From NCBI RefSeq assembly GCF_009674495.1, contig NZ_WKJN01000007.1, positions 62,001 to 126,000 of the forward strand: 64,000 nucleotides of DNA, in the 5' to 3' direction. Both the position numbers and the translations under genes were made by a program. Every line of letters starts with the position of its first letter. Position 1 is the first letter of the stretch. The notes beneath the pieces are model-generated. The model was not told the origin of the DNA. It did not search any database and saw only the letters and a list, made by a program, of their open reading frames with translations. Shown here one piece after another: positions 35,511 to 43,770 of this stretch. This stretch comes from Duganella alba. Lineage in GTDB: Bacteria; Pseudomonadota; Gammaproteobacteria; Burkholderiales; Burkholderiaceae_D.

Positions 35511-36499
35511 CAGATCACCTTGGCGCGGGTCAGGTCATGGATGTGCAGCGCGCCGACCAGCTTGCCGTCGGCGTCGGTCACCAGCATCTGGTTGATGCGG
35601 TACTGCTCCATCACGGCCACGGCGTCCACCGCCATTTTTTCCGGCGAGATGCTGCGCGGATTGGCGTGCATCACGTCGCCGATGACGACCTGGGTGAAGT
35701 CCTGCACTTTTTCGATCATGCGGCGCAGATCGCCGTCGGTGAACACGCCCAGCGGCTTGTCGTCGGCGTCGACGATGGCGGTCATGCCCATGCCCTTCTG
35801 CGTGATTTCCAGCAGCGCCTCGGTCAGCTTGACGTCGGCACGCACCTTCGGCACGGCGTCGCCGCTGCGCATCACGTCCTTGACGTGGGTCAGCAGGCGG
35901 CGGCCCAGGGCGCCGCCCGGATGCGAGCGGGCGAAATCTTCTTCCTTGAAGCCGCGCAGGTCCAGCAGCGCCACGGCCAGCGCGTCGCCCAGCGCCAGCG
36001 TGACGGTGGTCGAGGTGGTCGGCGCCAGGTTCATCGGGCAGGCTTCCTTGGCCACGGCCACGTTCAGGTGGACGTCGGCGATGGTGGCCAGGCTGGAGCC
36101 GGGCTTGCCGGTCATGGCGATGACCTTGCTGCCCATGCGTTTCACGACCGGCAGGATGGTCATCAGCTCCGAGCTTTCGCCGGAATACGAAATGGCGATG
36201 AAGGCGTCGTCGCGGGTCACCATGCCGAGGTCGCCGTGCGCGGCTTCGGCCGGGTGCACGAACAGCGCCGGCGTGCCGGTCGAGGCCAGGGTGGCGGCGA
36301 TCTTGCGGCCGATGTGGCCGGACTTGCCGATGCCCGACACGACCACGCGGCCGGTGCAGTTCAGCAGCAGCGAGATGGCCTGCACCACGCTGTCGTCGTC
36401 TTCCAGACGCGCGTTCAGGGCATTGATGGCATCCGCTTCGTTTTGCAGCGTGTCTCGGGCAAGACGCAGTGCCGTTTTTGCATCAAAAGCTTTCAGCAT
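35510..36499 (-). CDS. kdsD: D-arabinose 5-phosphate isomerase
   Basis: A 329-residue isomerase converting ribulose 5-phosphate to arabinose 5-phosphate for Kdo synthesis. An N-terminal SIS sugar-isomerase domain has VVVSGIGKSGHIGRKIAATL, ASTGTPALFVHPAEAAHGDL and ISYSGESSELM; two CBS domains follow (about 205-325: DVMRSGDAVPKVRADVKL, GVFTDGDLRRMIEK, LVGALHIHDLTRAKVI). I chose ATG 36499; an ATG at 36523 would add eight residues, but a -10 box sits just before it, so it could only be used from a leaderless or longer mRNA. Confidence 0.94.
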   Translation of the reverse strand: MLKAFDAKTALRLARDTLQNEADAINALNARLEDDDSVVQAISLLLNCTGRVVVSGIGKSGHIGRKIAATLASTGTPALFVHPAEAAHGDLGMVTRDDAFIAISYSGESSELMTILPVVKRMGSKVIAMTGKPGSSLATIADVHLNVAVAKEACPMNLAPTTSTTVTLALGDALAVALLDLRGFKEEDFARSHPGGALGRRLLTHVKDVMRSGDAVPKVRADVKLTEALLEITQKGMGMTAIVDADDKPLGVFTDGDLRRMIEKVQDFTQVVIGDVMHANPRSISPEKMAVDAVAVMEQYRINQMLVTDADGKLVGALHIHDLTRAKVI

Positions 36500-36528
36500 T
36501 GTTTTTTCATGGGTTACACTCATGCCCA

Positions 36529-36534
36529 AGTATA
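36529..36534 (-). promoter_or_regulatory. Candidate -10 box for the kdsD–hpf run
   Basis: Reads TATACT on the minus strand. Transcription from it would begin at about 36522, between the two possible kdsD start codons. The -35 region is T-rich without a clear hexamer. Confidence 0.4.
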
Positions 36535-36638
36535 GCCGAATTGAGAAAGCAAAAAACTTGCCAGTCGCAACATAACGCCCTTGGATGCCTGGATAGGCCC
36601 ACAAACAACAAAACTTTACCTTTACCGGCGATGTTGAA

Positions 36639-38621
36639 ATGACGTTTTCACCTCTGGAATTAACACTGTTGCTGTTGGGAAGCGCCGTGCTTGGCGTGGT
36701 GGCTTTCCGCATGATGCACCTGCCGCCGATGCTCGGCTACCTGACGGTCGGCATCCTGATCGGTCCCCACGCGCTGGGCCTGGCCGAGCAGAGCGAAACC
36801 ACCCACGGCCTGGCCGAGTTCGGCGTGGTGTTCCTGATGTTCTCCATCGGCCTCGAATTTTCCTTGCCCAAATTGAAAGCCATGCGCGGCATCGTGTTCG
36901 GGCTGGGCATGGCGCAGGTGGTGCTCACCATCGTCGCCACCATGATCCTGGGCTGGGCCATCGCCACCCAGCTGCCGACCATGCTGCATCTGAGCTGGCA
37001 GGCCGCGTTTGCGCTGGGCGGCGCGCTGGCCATGTCCTCCACCGCCATCGTCTCGAAAATGCTGACCGAGCGGCTGGAGCTGGAAAGCGAACATGGCCGC
37101 AAGATCATCGGCATCCTGCTGTTCCAGGACCTGGCGGTGGTGCCGCTGCTGATCCTGATCCCGTCGCTGGGCGAGCGCCCGGACGCGCTGATGGAAACGC
37201 TGGGCTGGGCCGCGCTGAAGGCGGTGGTGGTGCTGGCCCTGCTGTTCGTGGTCGGCCACAAGGTCACGCGCGGCTGGTTCACCATCGTGGTCAAGCGCCG
37301 CTCGCAGGAACTGTTCATGCTGAACCTGCTGCTGGTGACGCTGAGCGCGGCCTGGATCACCGAGCGCGCCGGCCTGTCGCTCGCGCTGGGCGCCTTCGTG
37401 GCCGGCATGCTGATTTCCGAAACCGAATACAAGCACCAGGTGGAAGAAGACATCAAACCGTTCCGCGATGTGCTGCTGGGACTGTTCTTCATCACCATCG
37501 GCATGCTGCTCAACCTGCGCCTGGTGCTGGAAAACTGGTGGCTGGTGCTGTTGCTGCTGTGCGTGCCGGTGCTGATGAAATTCGCGCTGATCGCCGGCCT
37601 GGCCAAGCTGTTCGGCTCGTCGGACGGCGTGTCGATGCGGGTCGGCCTGGCGCTGGCGCAGGCGGGCGAGTTCGGCTTCGTGCTGCTCAACCTGGCGGCC
37701 GGGCATAACCTGATGGAATCGTATGTGGTGCAGGTGGTGCTGGCGTCGATGGTGCTGTCGATGCTGGTGGCGCCGTTCATCATCGCGCAGTCGGACAAGA
37801 TCGTCATGAAGTTCTCCAGCAACGAGTGGATGATGCAGTCGCTGCAGCTGACCAAGATCGCCAGCCGGGCGATGTCCACCAACAAGCACGTGATCGTATG
37901 CGGCTTCGGCCGCAGCGGCCAGCGCCTGGCGACCTTGCTGGCCGAGGAGAAGATCGATTATCACGCGCTGGATCTTGATCCGGAACGGGTGCAGGAGGCG
38001 CAGACGGCCGGCGCGCATGTGTCGTATGGCGATGCCGGGCGGCGCGAGAGTCTGGTGGCGGCGGGTATTTACCGGGCCAGCGCGGTGGTGATTTCGTATG
38101 CCGACACGGCCTCGGCGCTGCGCGTGCTGCGCCAGGTGAACGAGCTGACGCCGGCGCTGCCGGTGATCGTGCGCTCGCATGATGATACGGATCTGGATCA
38201 GCTGAAGGCAGCCGGTGCGGCCGAGGTGGTGCCGGAGATTATGGAGGGCAGCCTGATGCTGGCCTCGCATGCGCTGGTGATGCTGGGCGTGCCGCTGCGG
38301 CGCGTGGTGCACCGGGTGCAGGCGGCGCGTGAGGAGCGGTATGCGTCGCTGCGCGGGTATTTCCCCGGGATTACCGATGCGGACGAGGAGACCGATCCGG
38401 AGAGGTTGCATACGGTGACGCTGACGGGCAGCGCCAGCAGTGTCGGGCGGACGCTGGGGTCGGTGGATGTGGCGGGGTGCGGAGCGGAAGTGGCCAGCAT
38501 CCGGCGCGGCAAGGGTGGGTTGGAAGTGGCGCCGGAAACTGTGCTGCAAGCCGGCGATGTGGTGGTGCTGCGCGGCGAAGCCGACGCAGTCAACCGCGCG
38601 GAGCAACGCCTTTTACGCTGA
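36639..38621 (+). CDS. CPA2-family cation:proton antiporter (KefB/YbaL type) with TrkA domains
   Basis: A 660-residue membrane antiporter. Residues 1-385 carry about twelve membrane segments with the CPA2 hallmarks PPMLGYLTVGILIGPHALGL, GVVFLMFSIGLEFSL, LGGALAMSSTAIVSKMLTER and LSLALGAFVAGMLISETEY. A cytosolic TrkA-N (RCK) domain starts at VIVCGFGRSGQRLATLL near residue 414, and a TrkA-C domain ends the protein (VVLRGEADAV). It likely exports K+ or Na+ in exchange for protons. Divergent from kdsD; its stop is followed directly by repeat copy D. Confidence 0.93.
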   Translation: MTFSPLELTLLLLGSAVLGVVAFRMMHLPPMLGYLTVGILIGPHALGLAEQSETTHGLAEFGVVFLMFSIGLEFSLPKLKAMRGIVFGLGMAQVVLTIVATMILGWAIATQLPTMLHLSWQAAFALGGALAMSSTAIVSKMLTERLELESEHGRKIIGILLFQDLAVVPLLILIPSLGERPDALMETLGWAALKAVVVLALLFVVGHKVTRGWFTIVVKRRSQELFMLNLLLVTLSAAWITERAGLSLALGAFVAGMLISETEYKHQVEEDIKPFRDVLLGLFFITIGMLLNLRLVLENWWLVLLLLCVPVLMKFALIAGLAKLFGSSDGVSMRVGLALAQAGEFGFVLLNLAAGHNLMESYVVQVVLASMVLSMLVAPFIIAQSDKIVMKFSSNEWMMQSLQLTKIASRAMSTNKHVIVCGFGRSGQRLATLLAEEKIDYHALDLDPERVQEAQTAGAHVSYGDAGRRESLVAAGIYRASAVVISYADTASALRVLRQVNELTPALPVIVRSHDDTDLDQLKAAGAAEVVPEIMEGSLMLASHALVMLGVPLRRVVHRVQAAREERYASLRGYFPGITDADEETDPERLHTVTLTGSASSVGRTLGSVDVAGCGAEVASIRRGKGGLEVAPETVLQAGDVVVLRGEADAVNRAEQRLLR

Positions 38622-38700
38622 ACCCCGCAGGGCCAGAAAGGGGTCTGACCCCTGCGGGGTCAGACCCCGACGGCGGCGCGCCGCTTGGGGGTGACAGCAT
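38622..38700 (+). repeat. 3'-end palindromic repeat, copy D
   Basis: Begins immediately after the antiporter TGA with ACCCCGCAGGGCCAG, then inverted repeat GGGGTCTGACCCC (38640-38652), TGC, GGGGTCAGACCCC (38656-38668), then CGGCGGCGCGCCGCTTGG and GGGTGACAGCATGC. Orientation relative to its upstream gene matches copies A, B and C. Confidence 0.85.
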
Positions 38701-38739
38701 GCTATCGGGTCGGCGCTGGCGTCGCGTCTTTTTCACGCG
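38698..38739. repeat. Decayed duplicate of the adjacent gene's 3' end
   Basis: About 42 bases nearly identical to 38751-38793, which encode the last residues and stop (RVKINAKPAPTR) of the beta-propeller gene. Both begin CATGCTATCG; this copy has a one-base deletion and several changes, so it no longer reads in frame. Confidence 0.7.
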
Positions 38740-38754
38740 ACTTACCCCGTCATG

Positions 38755-39873
38755 CTATCGCGTCGGCGCCGGCTTCGCGTTAATTTTCACGCGGAATAAG
38801 CCATAGGCTTTTTCACGCAAGTCTTTGCCGCCATGGAAGCCGGCCTGGCGGTGCAGCTGGTTGGCGGTGAAGTACAAATAGCCATCCGGACCGATCGATA
38901 GCGTATCCGGCCACAGCAACCGGCCATCGCTGGCCAGCGTGCTCCAGCTGCCGTCCGGCGCGCGCTTGCGGATGCTGTTGTGCTCGTAGTCGCTGGCGTA
39001 CACCGCGCCATCGGCGTCCGCCTCCAGACCATCCGATGCGCCCTTCTCGCCCAGGTCTTTCACCGCCGCCGCCAGTTGCTGCTCGCTGACGGCCGGATCG
39101 CGCAGCAGGCGCGTCGGCACGGAATACAGGTGGCGGCTGGACAGCGGACTGTAATACAAGGTGGCGCCATCGGCCGACAAGGCGATGCCGTCGGACGCCA
39201 CGGTGAATGCTTGCGTGCTGCCATCGGCATTGCGCACCTTCATGTTTTCCCCCTCCACGATCGGCGCGAAGGCCGGATCGGCCGAGGTCGACGCATGGCC
39301 GCTCAGGCGCCGCAGCGCCGCGCCACTGGCCAGGTCCAGCACGATGATCGCGCCCGGCCCGCTCAACGACGAATCGGTCACATACGCGGTGCCGGTACGG
39401 AAATCGAAACGCACGTCGTTGACATAGGTGGTCGGCAGGATCACGTTGGAGGGAAACACCACCGTCTGCGCCACCTTGTCGGTCTTCAGATCGACGGCAA
39501 CCAATTTCGGGCCGCCCGCCTTCGGCGCGGCAAAGCCCGGCGCGGCCGTATCCAGCACCCACAGCTTGCCCTGGCCGTCGGCCACCACGCTCTGCACGCT
39601 GGAGAAATCGCGGTTGGCGGCGGCGCTCGGATAAGCAACCACGCGGCCATCGCGGATCTCGCCGACGCCGAACGGCACGTCATCGCCCCACTGCGGGAAA
39701 TTCACGAAGATGCGGCCGGTCTCGGAGACGCTGACACCGGTCGGCATGGCGCCGGTGAAGACAAACACGCGCTCGGCCTGGCCGACAGGACGTTCCTGCG
39801 GCACCGGCTCGGCGGCTTGGACATGGAGGGAAAAAGCCAGCGCCAGGGCGGCGGCGATACGCAGGGTTTTCAT
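38755..39873 (-). CDS. Exported beta-propeller protein (major royal jelly/SMP-30-like)
   Basis: A 372-residue exported protein with a signal peptide (MKTLRIAAALALAFSLHVQA) and a six-bladed beta-propeller of the MRJP/yellow family related to SMP-30/gluconolactonase. Marks include TGAMPTGVSVSETGRIFVNF, LWVLDTAAPGF, YVNDVRFDFRTGTAYVTDSS and SDGIALSADGATLYYSPLSS. Such bacterial proteins may be lactonases or sugar-binding, but none of the catalytic metal residues can be confirmed by eye. Convergent with the antiporter gene; a decayed copy of its last 40 bases lies just beyond the stop. Confidence 0.87.
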   Translation of the reverse strand: MKTLRIAAALALAFSLHVQAAEPVPQERPVGQAERVFVFTGAMPTGVSVSETGRIFVNFPQWGDDVPFGVGEIRDGRVVAYPSAAANRDFSSVQSVVADGQGKLWVLDTAAPGFAAPKAGGPKLVAVDLKTDKVAQTVVFPSNVILPTTYVNDVRFDFRTGTAYVTDSSLSGPGAIIVLDLASGAALRRLSGHASTSADPAFAPIVEGENMKVRNADGSTQAFTVASDGIALSADGATLYYSPLSSRHLYSVPTRLLRDPAVSEQQLAAAVKDLGEKGASDGLEADADGAVYASDYEHNSIRKRAPDGSWSTLASDGRLLWPDTLSIGPDGYLYFTANQLHRQAGFHGGKDLREKAYGLFRVKINAKPAPTR

Positions 39874-39973
39874 GGCAGCCTTTCAAAGAGAATGAAGTTG
39901 CAGCCATGTTATTCCAGCATCAACGCAGATAAATCCCCTTAATCAGCTAACTCTTTCAATGAAATCGCGAAAA

Positions 39974-41146
39974 TCATTCAGCCCGATAGCTGATGACGCG
40001 GTTGCGGCCATTTTCCTTGGCGTCGTACAGCAGGCCGTCGGCGCGCTCGATCAGGTTGCGGGCGATGGCTTCCGGATCGCCCTCCGCCATGCCCACCTCG
40101 AGGCAGGCCACGCCGATCGACACGGTCACCGACAGCTGCAGCTCCGGCGACAGCGTAATCATGCTGCCGGCCACGCTGGCGCGGATACGCTCGGCCACGA
40201 AGGCCGCGCTTTCCAGGTTGGCGTCGATCAGCAGCACCACGAATTCCTCGCCGCCGAAGCGCGCCAGCGCGTCCGAGGTGCGCAGCTCGTTCTTGATGCG
40301 CGCCGCCACCTCGCGCAGCACCTCGTCGCCGCCGCCGTGGCCGACGGTGTCGTTGACGCGCTTGAAGTGGTCGATGTCGATGTACATGAAGGAAATCGGA
40401 TACTGCTGGCGGCGCGCCCGCGCAATCTCTTCCAGCAGGCGGCGGTCGATGTAGCGGCGGTTGTAGACGCCGGTCAGCGAATCGGTCAGGCCGATGTACT
40501 TCAGCATCTCGTTGCTGATGACGTTTTCCAGGCAGATGGCGATGATGGACGCCATGTGCTCGATGAAATCGGTGCCCAGGCTCGGCGTGAAACGGGTCGG
40601 ATCGCAGCTGCCCAGATTCAGGCTGCCGATGATGCGCTTGTTGCGCAGCAGCGGCACCACCGCCACGCTTTGCAGGCCGGCCGGCGCGTGGGGGAAGGTG
40701 GACGCATGGCGCAGCCGGTCATACATGCCCAGCAGCGGCTTGGGCGTCGGCGCATAGGCGGTGCGGCGCGCCAGGTCCAGGCCCAGCTCGTCCAGCGTTT
40801 CAACAAAAATCAGGTCGGGGAAATCTTCGAACACCACATCCAGCTTCAGCATCACGGTGCGGATGTCGGCGTCTTCGTCGATCAGCGTCAGCGTCACGCT
40901 GTCGAGCTCGGAGATGACGGGCAGCACGCGGAAGATGGTGCCCACCAGTTCAGGGAAATTGCCGGCGCCGACGATTTCCAGGTCGAAGGCCTGGTGGCGC
41001 GTCATGATCGAGTGGTTGCGTTCGGCCTGCTCCAGCAGATAGGCCATGCGCGCGCGCAAAGCCCGGTTCTCGGCCGCCAGATCATGCGCAGCGTCGGCGT
41101 GATCGGTGTCTGGCGGTAGTTTCCCGGTTGCGGTGTGCGTCATCAT
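39974..41146 (-). CDS. Diguanylate cyclase with DUF484/GAF-like sensor
   Basis: A 390-residue cytosolic signalling enzyme making cyclic di-GMP. A short coiled start (LAAENRALRARMAYLLEQAE) leads to a GAF/DUF484-like domain (about 60-210, with AVVPLLRNKRIIGSLNLGS). The GGDEF domain (about 225-390) has DSLTGVYNRRYIDRRL and the active-site motif RFGGEEF near residue 297, so it should be catalytic. An RxxD inhibitory site is not evident. AAAGG lies upstream of the double ATG at 41146/41143. Confidence 0.93.
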   Translation of the reverse strand: MMTHTATGKLPPDTDHADAAHDLAAENRALRARMAYLLEQAERNHSIMTRHQAFDLEIVGAGNFPELVGTIFRVLPVISELDSVTLTLIDEDADIRTVMLKLDVVFEDFPDLIFVETLDELGLDLARRTAYAPTPKPLLGMYDRLRHASTFPHAPAGLQSVAVVPLLRNKRIIGSLNLGSCDPTRFTPSLGTDFIEHMASIIAICLENVISNEMLKYIGLTDSLTGVYNRRYIDRRLLEEIARARRQQYPISFMYIDIDHFKRVNDTVGHGGGDEVLREVAARIKNELRTSDALARFGGEEFVVLLIDANLESAAFVAERIRASVAGSMITLSPELQLSVTVSIGVACLEVGMAEGDPEAIARNLIERADGLLYDAKENGRNRVISYRAE

Positions 41147-41209
41147 TGGCCTTTCTTGCGTACCCCTCACCTTACGCCAAGTTGCGGCGCTTGGGAATGC
41201 CCCGAGGTA

Positions 41210-42061
41210 TCAAAATGCCAAGGTAACTTCAATTTCTTGTCCTACGCGCACACGCTGGTCGTCGCCGGCAATCAAAATCGCATTCATGCCAAAGCACAGC
41301 GCGCCTTCCAGTTCCGGCTTGGCGCGGTAGCTTTGCATGATGTCCATCGGATCGGGACCGAACTCGCCGGTGGCCTGGTCGACCGACGGCATCGGGCAGC
41401 GCGGGCATGGCTTGACCGGCTTCAGCACCACCTCGCCGATCTGGTAGCTTTCCGCATAGTCTTCCTCGAAGGCTTCGATGCCGTCGATGACGAGGTTGGG
41501 ACGGAAGCGGTTCATCGGCAGCGCCTGGCGGCCGGCGGCCACCAGTTTCTGGTTCAGGTCGTCCAGCGAGGCGCTGCCGGCCACCAGGATCGGATAGCCG
41601 TCGGAGAACATGGTGGTGGCCTGCACGCCGTCGGTCCACTTGGTGCTGACCGGGCGTTCGGCATTGGCGTGAAAGCGCACCAGCCGGCACGGCGCGCCGA
41701 CCGCGTTGCTGATCCATTCGGCGGTGAGCGCGTCGCAGTCGTAGGCCTGGACCGTGTCGTCCCACAACCGCACGTTCAGCGATGGAGCGCTGGCCGGGTC
41801 CGGCAGACCCAGCGGAATTTCCAGGCGCAGCATGCCGGGCGCCTGCAGTTCCAGCGTGGTGGCCTTGATCGTGGGCTTGATCAGCGCCATGCGCGGATGT
41901 TCGCGCTGGGTCAGGCAGTTGCCGTTACCGTCCACCACCATCCATTCGCGATCGTAAATCTGCTCGGTCATCAGGCCCAGCGGGGTCAGCGTGACTTCGT
42001 CCAGCGAGATGCCGGCGCAGGATTTGATCGGGTACAGCGTAATGGCGGACAGTACTGGCAT
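41210..42061 (-). CDS. MOSC domain protein (YcbX-like)
   Basis: A 283-residue protein with an N-terminal MOSC_N beta-barrel (LSAITLYPIKSCAGISLDEV) and a C-terminal MOSC domain (NRFRPNLVIDGIEAFEEDY) containing PCPRCPMPSVDQATGEFGPD, whose first cysteine is the likely molybdenum-cofactor ligand. Relatives such as E. coli YcbX reduce N-hydroxylated bases, with a ferredoxin domain that is absent here. Four bases downstream of the NYN gene on the same strand. Confidence 0.92.
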   Translation of the reverse strand: MPVLSAITLYPIKSCAGISLDEVTLTPLGLMTEQIYDREWMVVDGNGNCLTQREHPRMALIKPTIKATTLELQAPGMLRLEIPLGLPDPASAPSLNVRLWDDTVQAYDCDALTAEWISNAVGAPCRLVRFHANAERPVSTKWTDGVQATTMFSDGYPILVAGSASLDDLNQKLVAAGRQALPMNRFRPNLVIDGIEAFEEDYAESYQIGEVVLKPVKPCPRCPMPSVDQATGEFGPDPMDIMQSYRAKPELEGALCFGMNAILIAGDDQRVRVGQEIEVTLAF

Positions 42062-42065
42062 CGGC

Positions 42066-43622
42066 TTACTCTTCGGTTGGCGTGGCGGCGGCTTTGGGCG
42101 GACGTGGCGCGCGCGGGGCGGCTGGCTTGCGCGCCGGCTTGTCGGCGGCGGCAGGCTTGGCCTTCGGCCTGGCTTTGGCCGGCTTGTCGGCGGCGGCTTC
42201 CGGCGCGGCGTCAACCGGGGCGGCGACCGGCGCCGCCACCGCGACGACCACGTCATCGGCCTGCGGCTTGGCGTTCTGCTTGCCGCCGTTGGCGCGGCCG
42301 TTCGGCTTGCGGGCGTTTTGCTTGCCGCCGTTCTGCTTGCCGGCCGGACGTTGTGCCGGTGCGGCTTCGGCAGCCACGGGTTCCGGCGTCGGCGCAGGGG
42401 CCGGCGCGGCTTCCTGCACCACGGCTGGCGCCTCGACGTCGGTCGACGCATTGCCCTTCTTGGCAGCGGTTTTCACCTTGCGTGCAGGCGGTTTGGCGCC
42501 ATTCTTTTTCTTGGCTGGCGCCGCGTTCTCCAACACCACGGGCGCCGGCTCGACCGGCGCCACGACTTCCGGCGCGGCCACCACTTCAACCACCTCGCTG
42601 GCAGGCGCATCCGCTTGCGGCTGGCCGCCGCGCTGTGGCTGGCCCTGACGCAGCGCCTGGCGCTCGGCAAAGCGTTCGGCGGCGGTACGGCCGCGATTGC
42701 GGCTGCGGCGCGATTCCTGCTGGCCGCCTTCGGCTGGCGCTGCGGCTGGCGCCGCGCCTTCCGCGTTCGGCGGCGCTTCGGCGGCGGCCTGCGGCACGCC
42801 GTTACCGCGATAAACGTAGGCGCCGGATTTTTCGTCACGGCCGAACTCCAGGTAGCCGCGCGCCTTGCATTCCTCGATCAGATTGCCGAAGGTGCGGAAA
42901 CCATAGTAGGACTCGCTGAAATCCGGCTTGCGGCGCTTGATCGCCTCCTTCAGCACGGACGCCCATATCTTGCCGCTGTCGCCGCGCTCCAGCACCAGCG
43001 CCTCGAAGGTATTGACGGCGATTTCCACGGCCTGGTTGCGGCGTTTTTCCATCTCGTCGCGGCGGGCGCGTTCCTCTTCCGGCGTGCGCTTGACCTGCGG
43101 CTTGCTGTCGGTGGCGCCGCTGCTTTCGCGCTTGGCGCGGCGGCTCTCGCGCACCAGGTCGTCGTAGAAGATGAATTCATCGCAGTTGGCCACCAGCAGG
43201 TCCGAGGTGGACTGCTTGACGCCGACGCCGATCACCTTCTTGGCGTTCTCGCGCAGCTTCGACACCAGCGGCGAAAAATCGGAATCGCCGGAAATGATGA
43301 CGAAGGTATCGACGTGCGACTTGGTGTAGCACAAGTCCAGCGCATCGACCACCATGCGGATGTCAGCCGAGTTCTTGCCGGACTGGCGCACGTGCGGAAT
43401 TTCGATCAGCTCGAAGTTCGCCTCGTGCATGGGCGCCTTGAAGCCCTTGTAGCGGTCCCAGTCGCAATAGGCTTTCTTGACCACGATGCTGCCTTTGAGC
43501 AGCAAGCGCTCCAGCACCGGCTTGATGTCGAACTTGTCGTAGTTAGCGTCGCGCACGCCGAGCGCCACGTTCTCAAAATCGCAGAACAGCGCCATGCTGA
43601 CGTTTTCGTTGGAAGATGCCAT
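42066..43622 (-). CDS. NYN-domain RNase-like protein with LOTUS/OST-HTH and long basic tail
   Basis: A 518-residue protein. The N-terminal NYN (LabA-like PIN-fold) nuclease domain has ALFCDFENVALG (Asp15), SGKNSADIRMVVDALDL and VIISGDSDFSPLVSKL (Asp113, Asp115), so the acidic catalytic set is intact. A LOTUS/OST-HTH RNA-binding domain follows (about 195-265, GKIWASVLKEAIKRRKPDFS, FRTFGNLIEECKARGYL). The last 250 residues are Ala/Pro/Lys/Gln-rich with KQNGGKQN-type repeats, a likely disordered RNA-binding tail. Probably an RNA-processing enzyme; targets unknown. Confidence 0.9.
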   Translation of the reverse strand: MASSNENVSMALFCDFENVALGVRDANYDKFDIKPVLERLLLKGSIVVKKAYCDWDRYKGFKAPMHEANFELIEIPHVRQSGKNSADIRMVVDALDLCYTKSHVDTFVIISGDSDFSPLVSKLRENAKKVIGVGVKQSTSDLLVANCDEFIFYDDLVRESRRAKRESSGATDSKPQVKRTPEEERARRDEMEKRRNQAVEIAVNTFEALVLERGDSGKIWASVLKEAIKRRKPDFSESYYGFRTFGNLIEECKARGYLEFGRDEKSGAYVYRGNGVPQAAAEAPPNAEGAAPAAAPAEGGQQESRRSRNRGRTAAERFAERQALRQGQPQRGGQPQADAPASEVVEVVAAPEVVAPVEPAPVVLENAAPAKKKNGAKPPARKVKTAAKKGNASTDVEAPAVVQEAAPAPAPTPEPVAAEAAPAQRPAGKQNGGKQNARKPNGRANGGKQNAKPQADDVVVAVAAPVAAPVDAAPEAAADKPAKARPKAKPAAADKPARKPAAPRAPRPPKAAATPTEE

Positions 43623-43750
43623 GAAAAGTATTTTCTTGTATAGGAGTGAGGGGGGCGGGAGGCAAACGCGGCGGTCCAGCGATCCGGCAATCCGACGATT
43701 ATACCCAACAACGGTGCGCGCACGGCTATCGGCACAGCTTGCGTTGCGCG

Positions 43751-43770
43751 GCGGTGCACAGGCGCACCGC
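43751..43770 (-). other. GC-rich hairpin directly after the flagellin stop
   Basis: Inverted repeat GCGGTGC / GCACCGC (43751-43757, 43764-43770) with a six-base loop, touching the flagellin stop codon. No T-run follows on the minus strand, so termination is uncertain. Confidence 0.35.
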
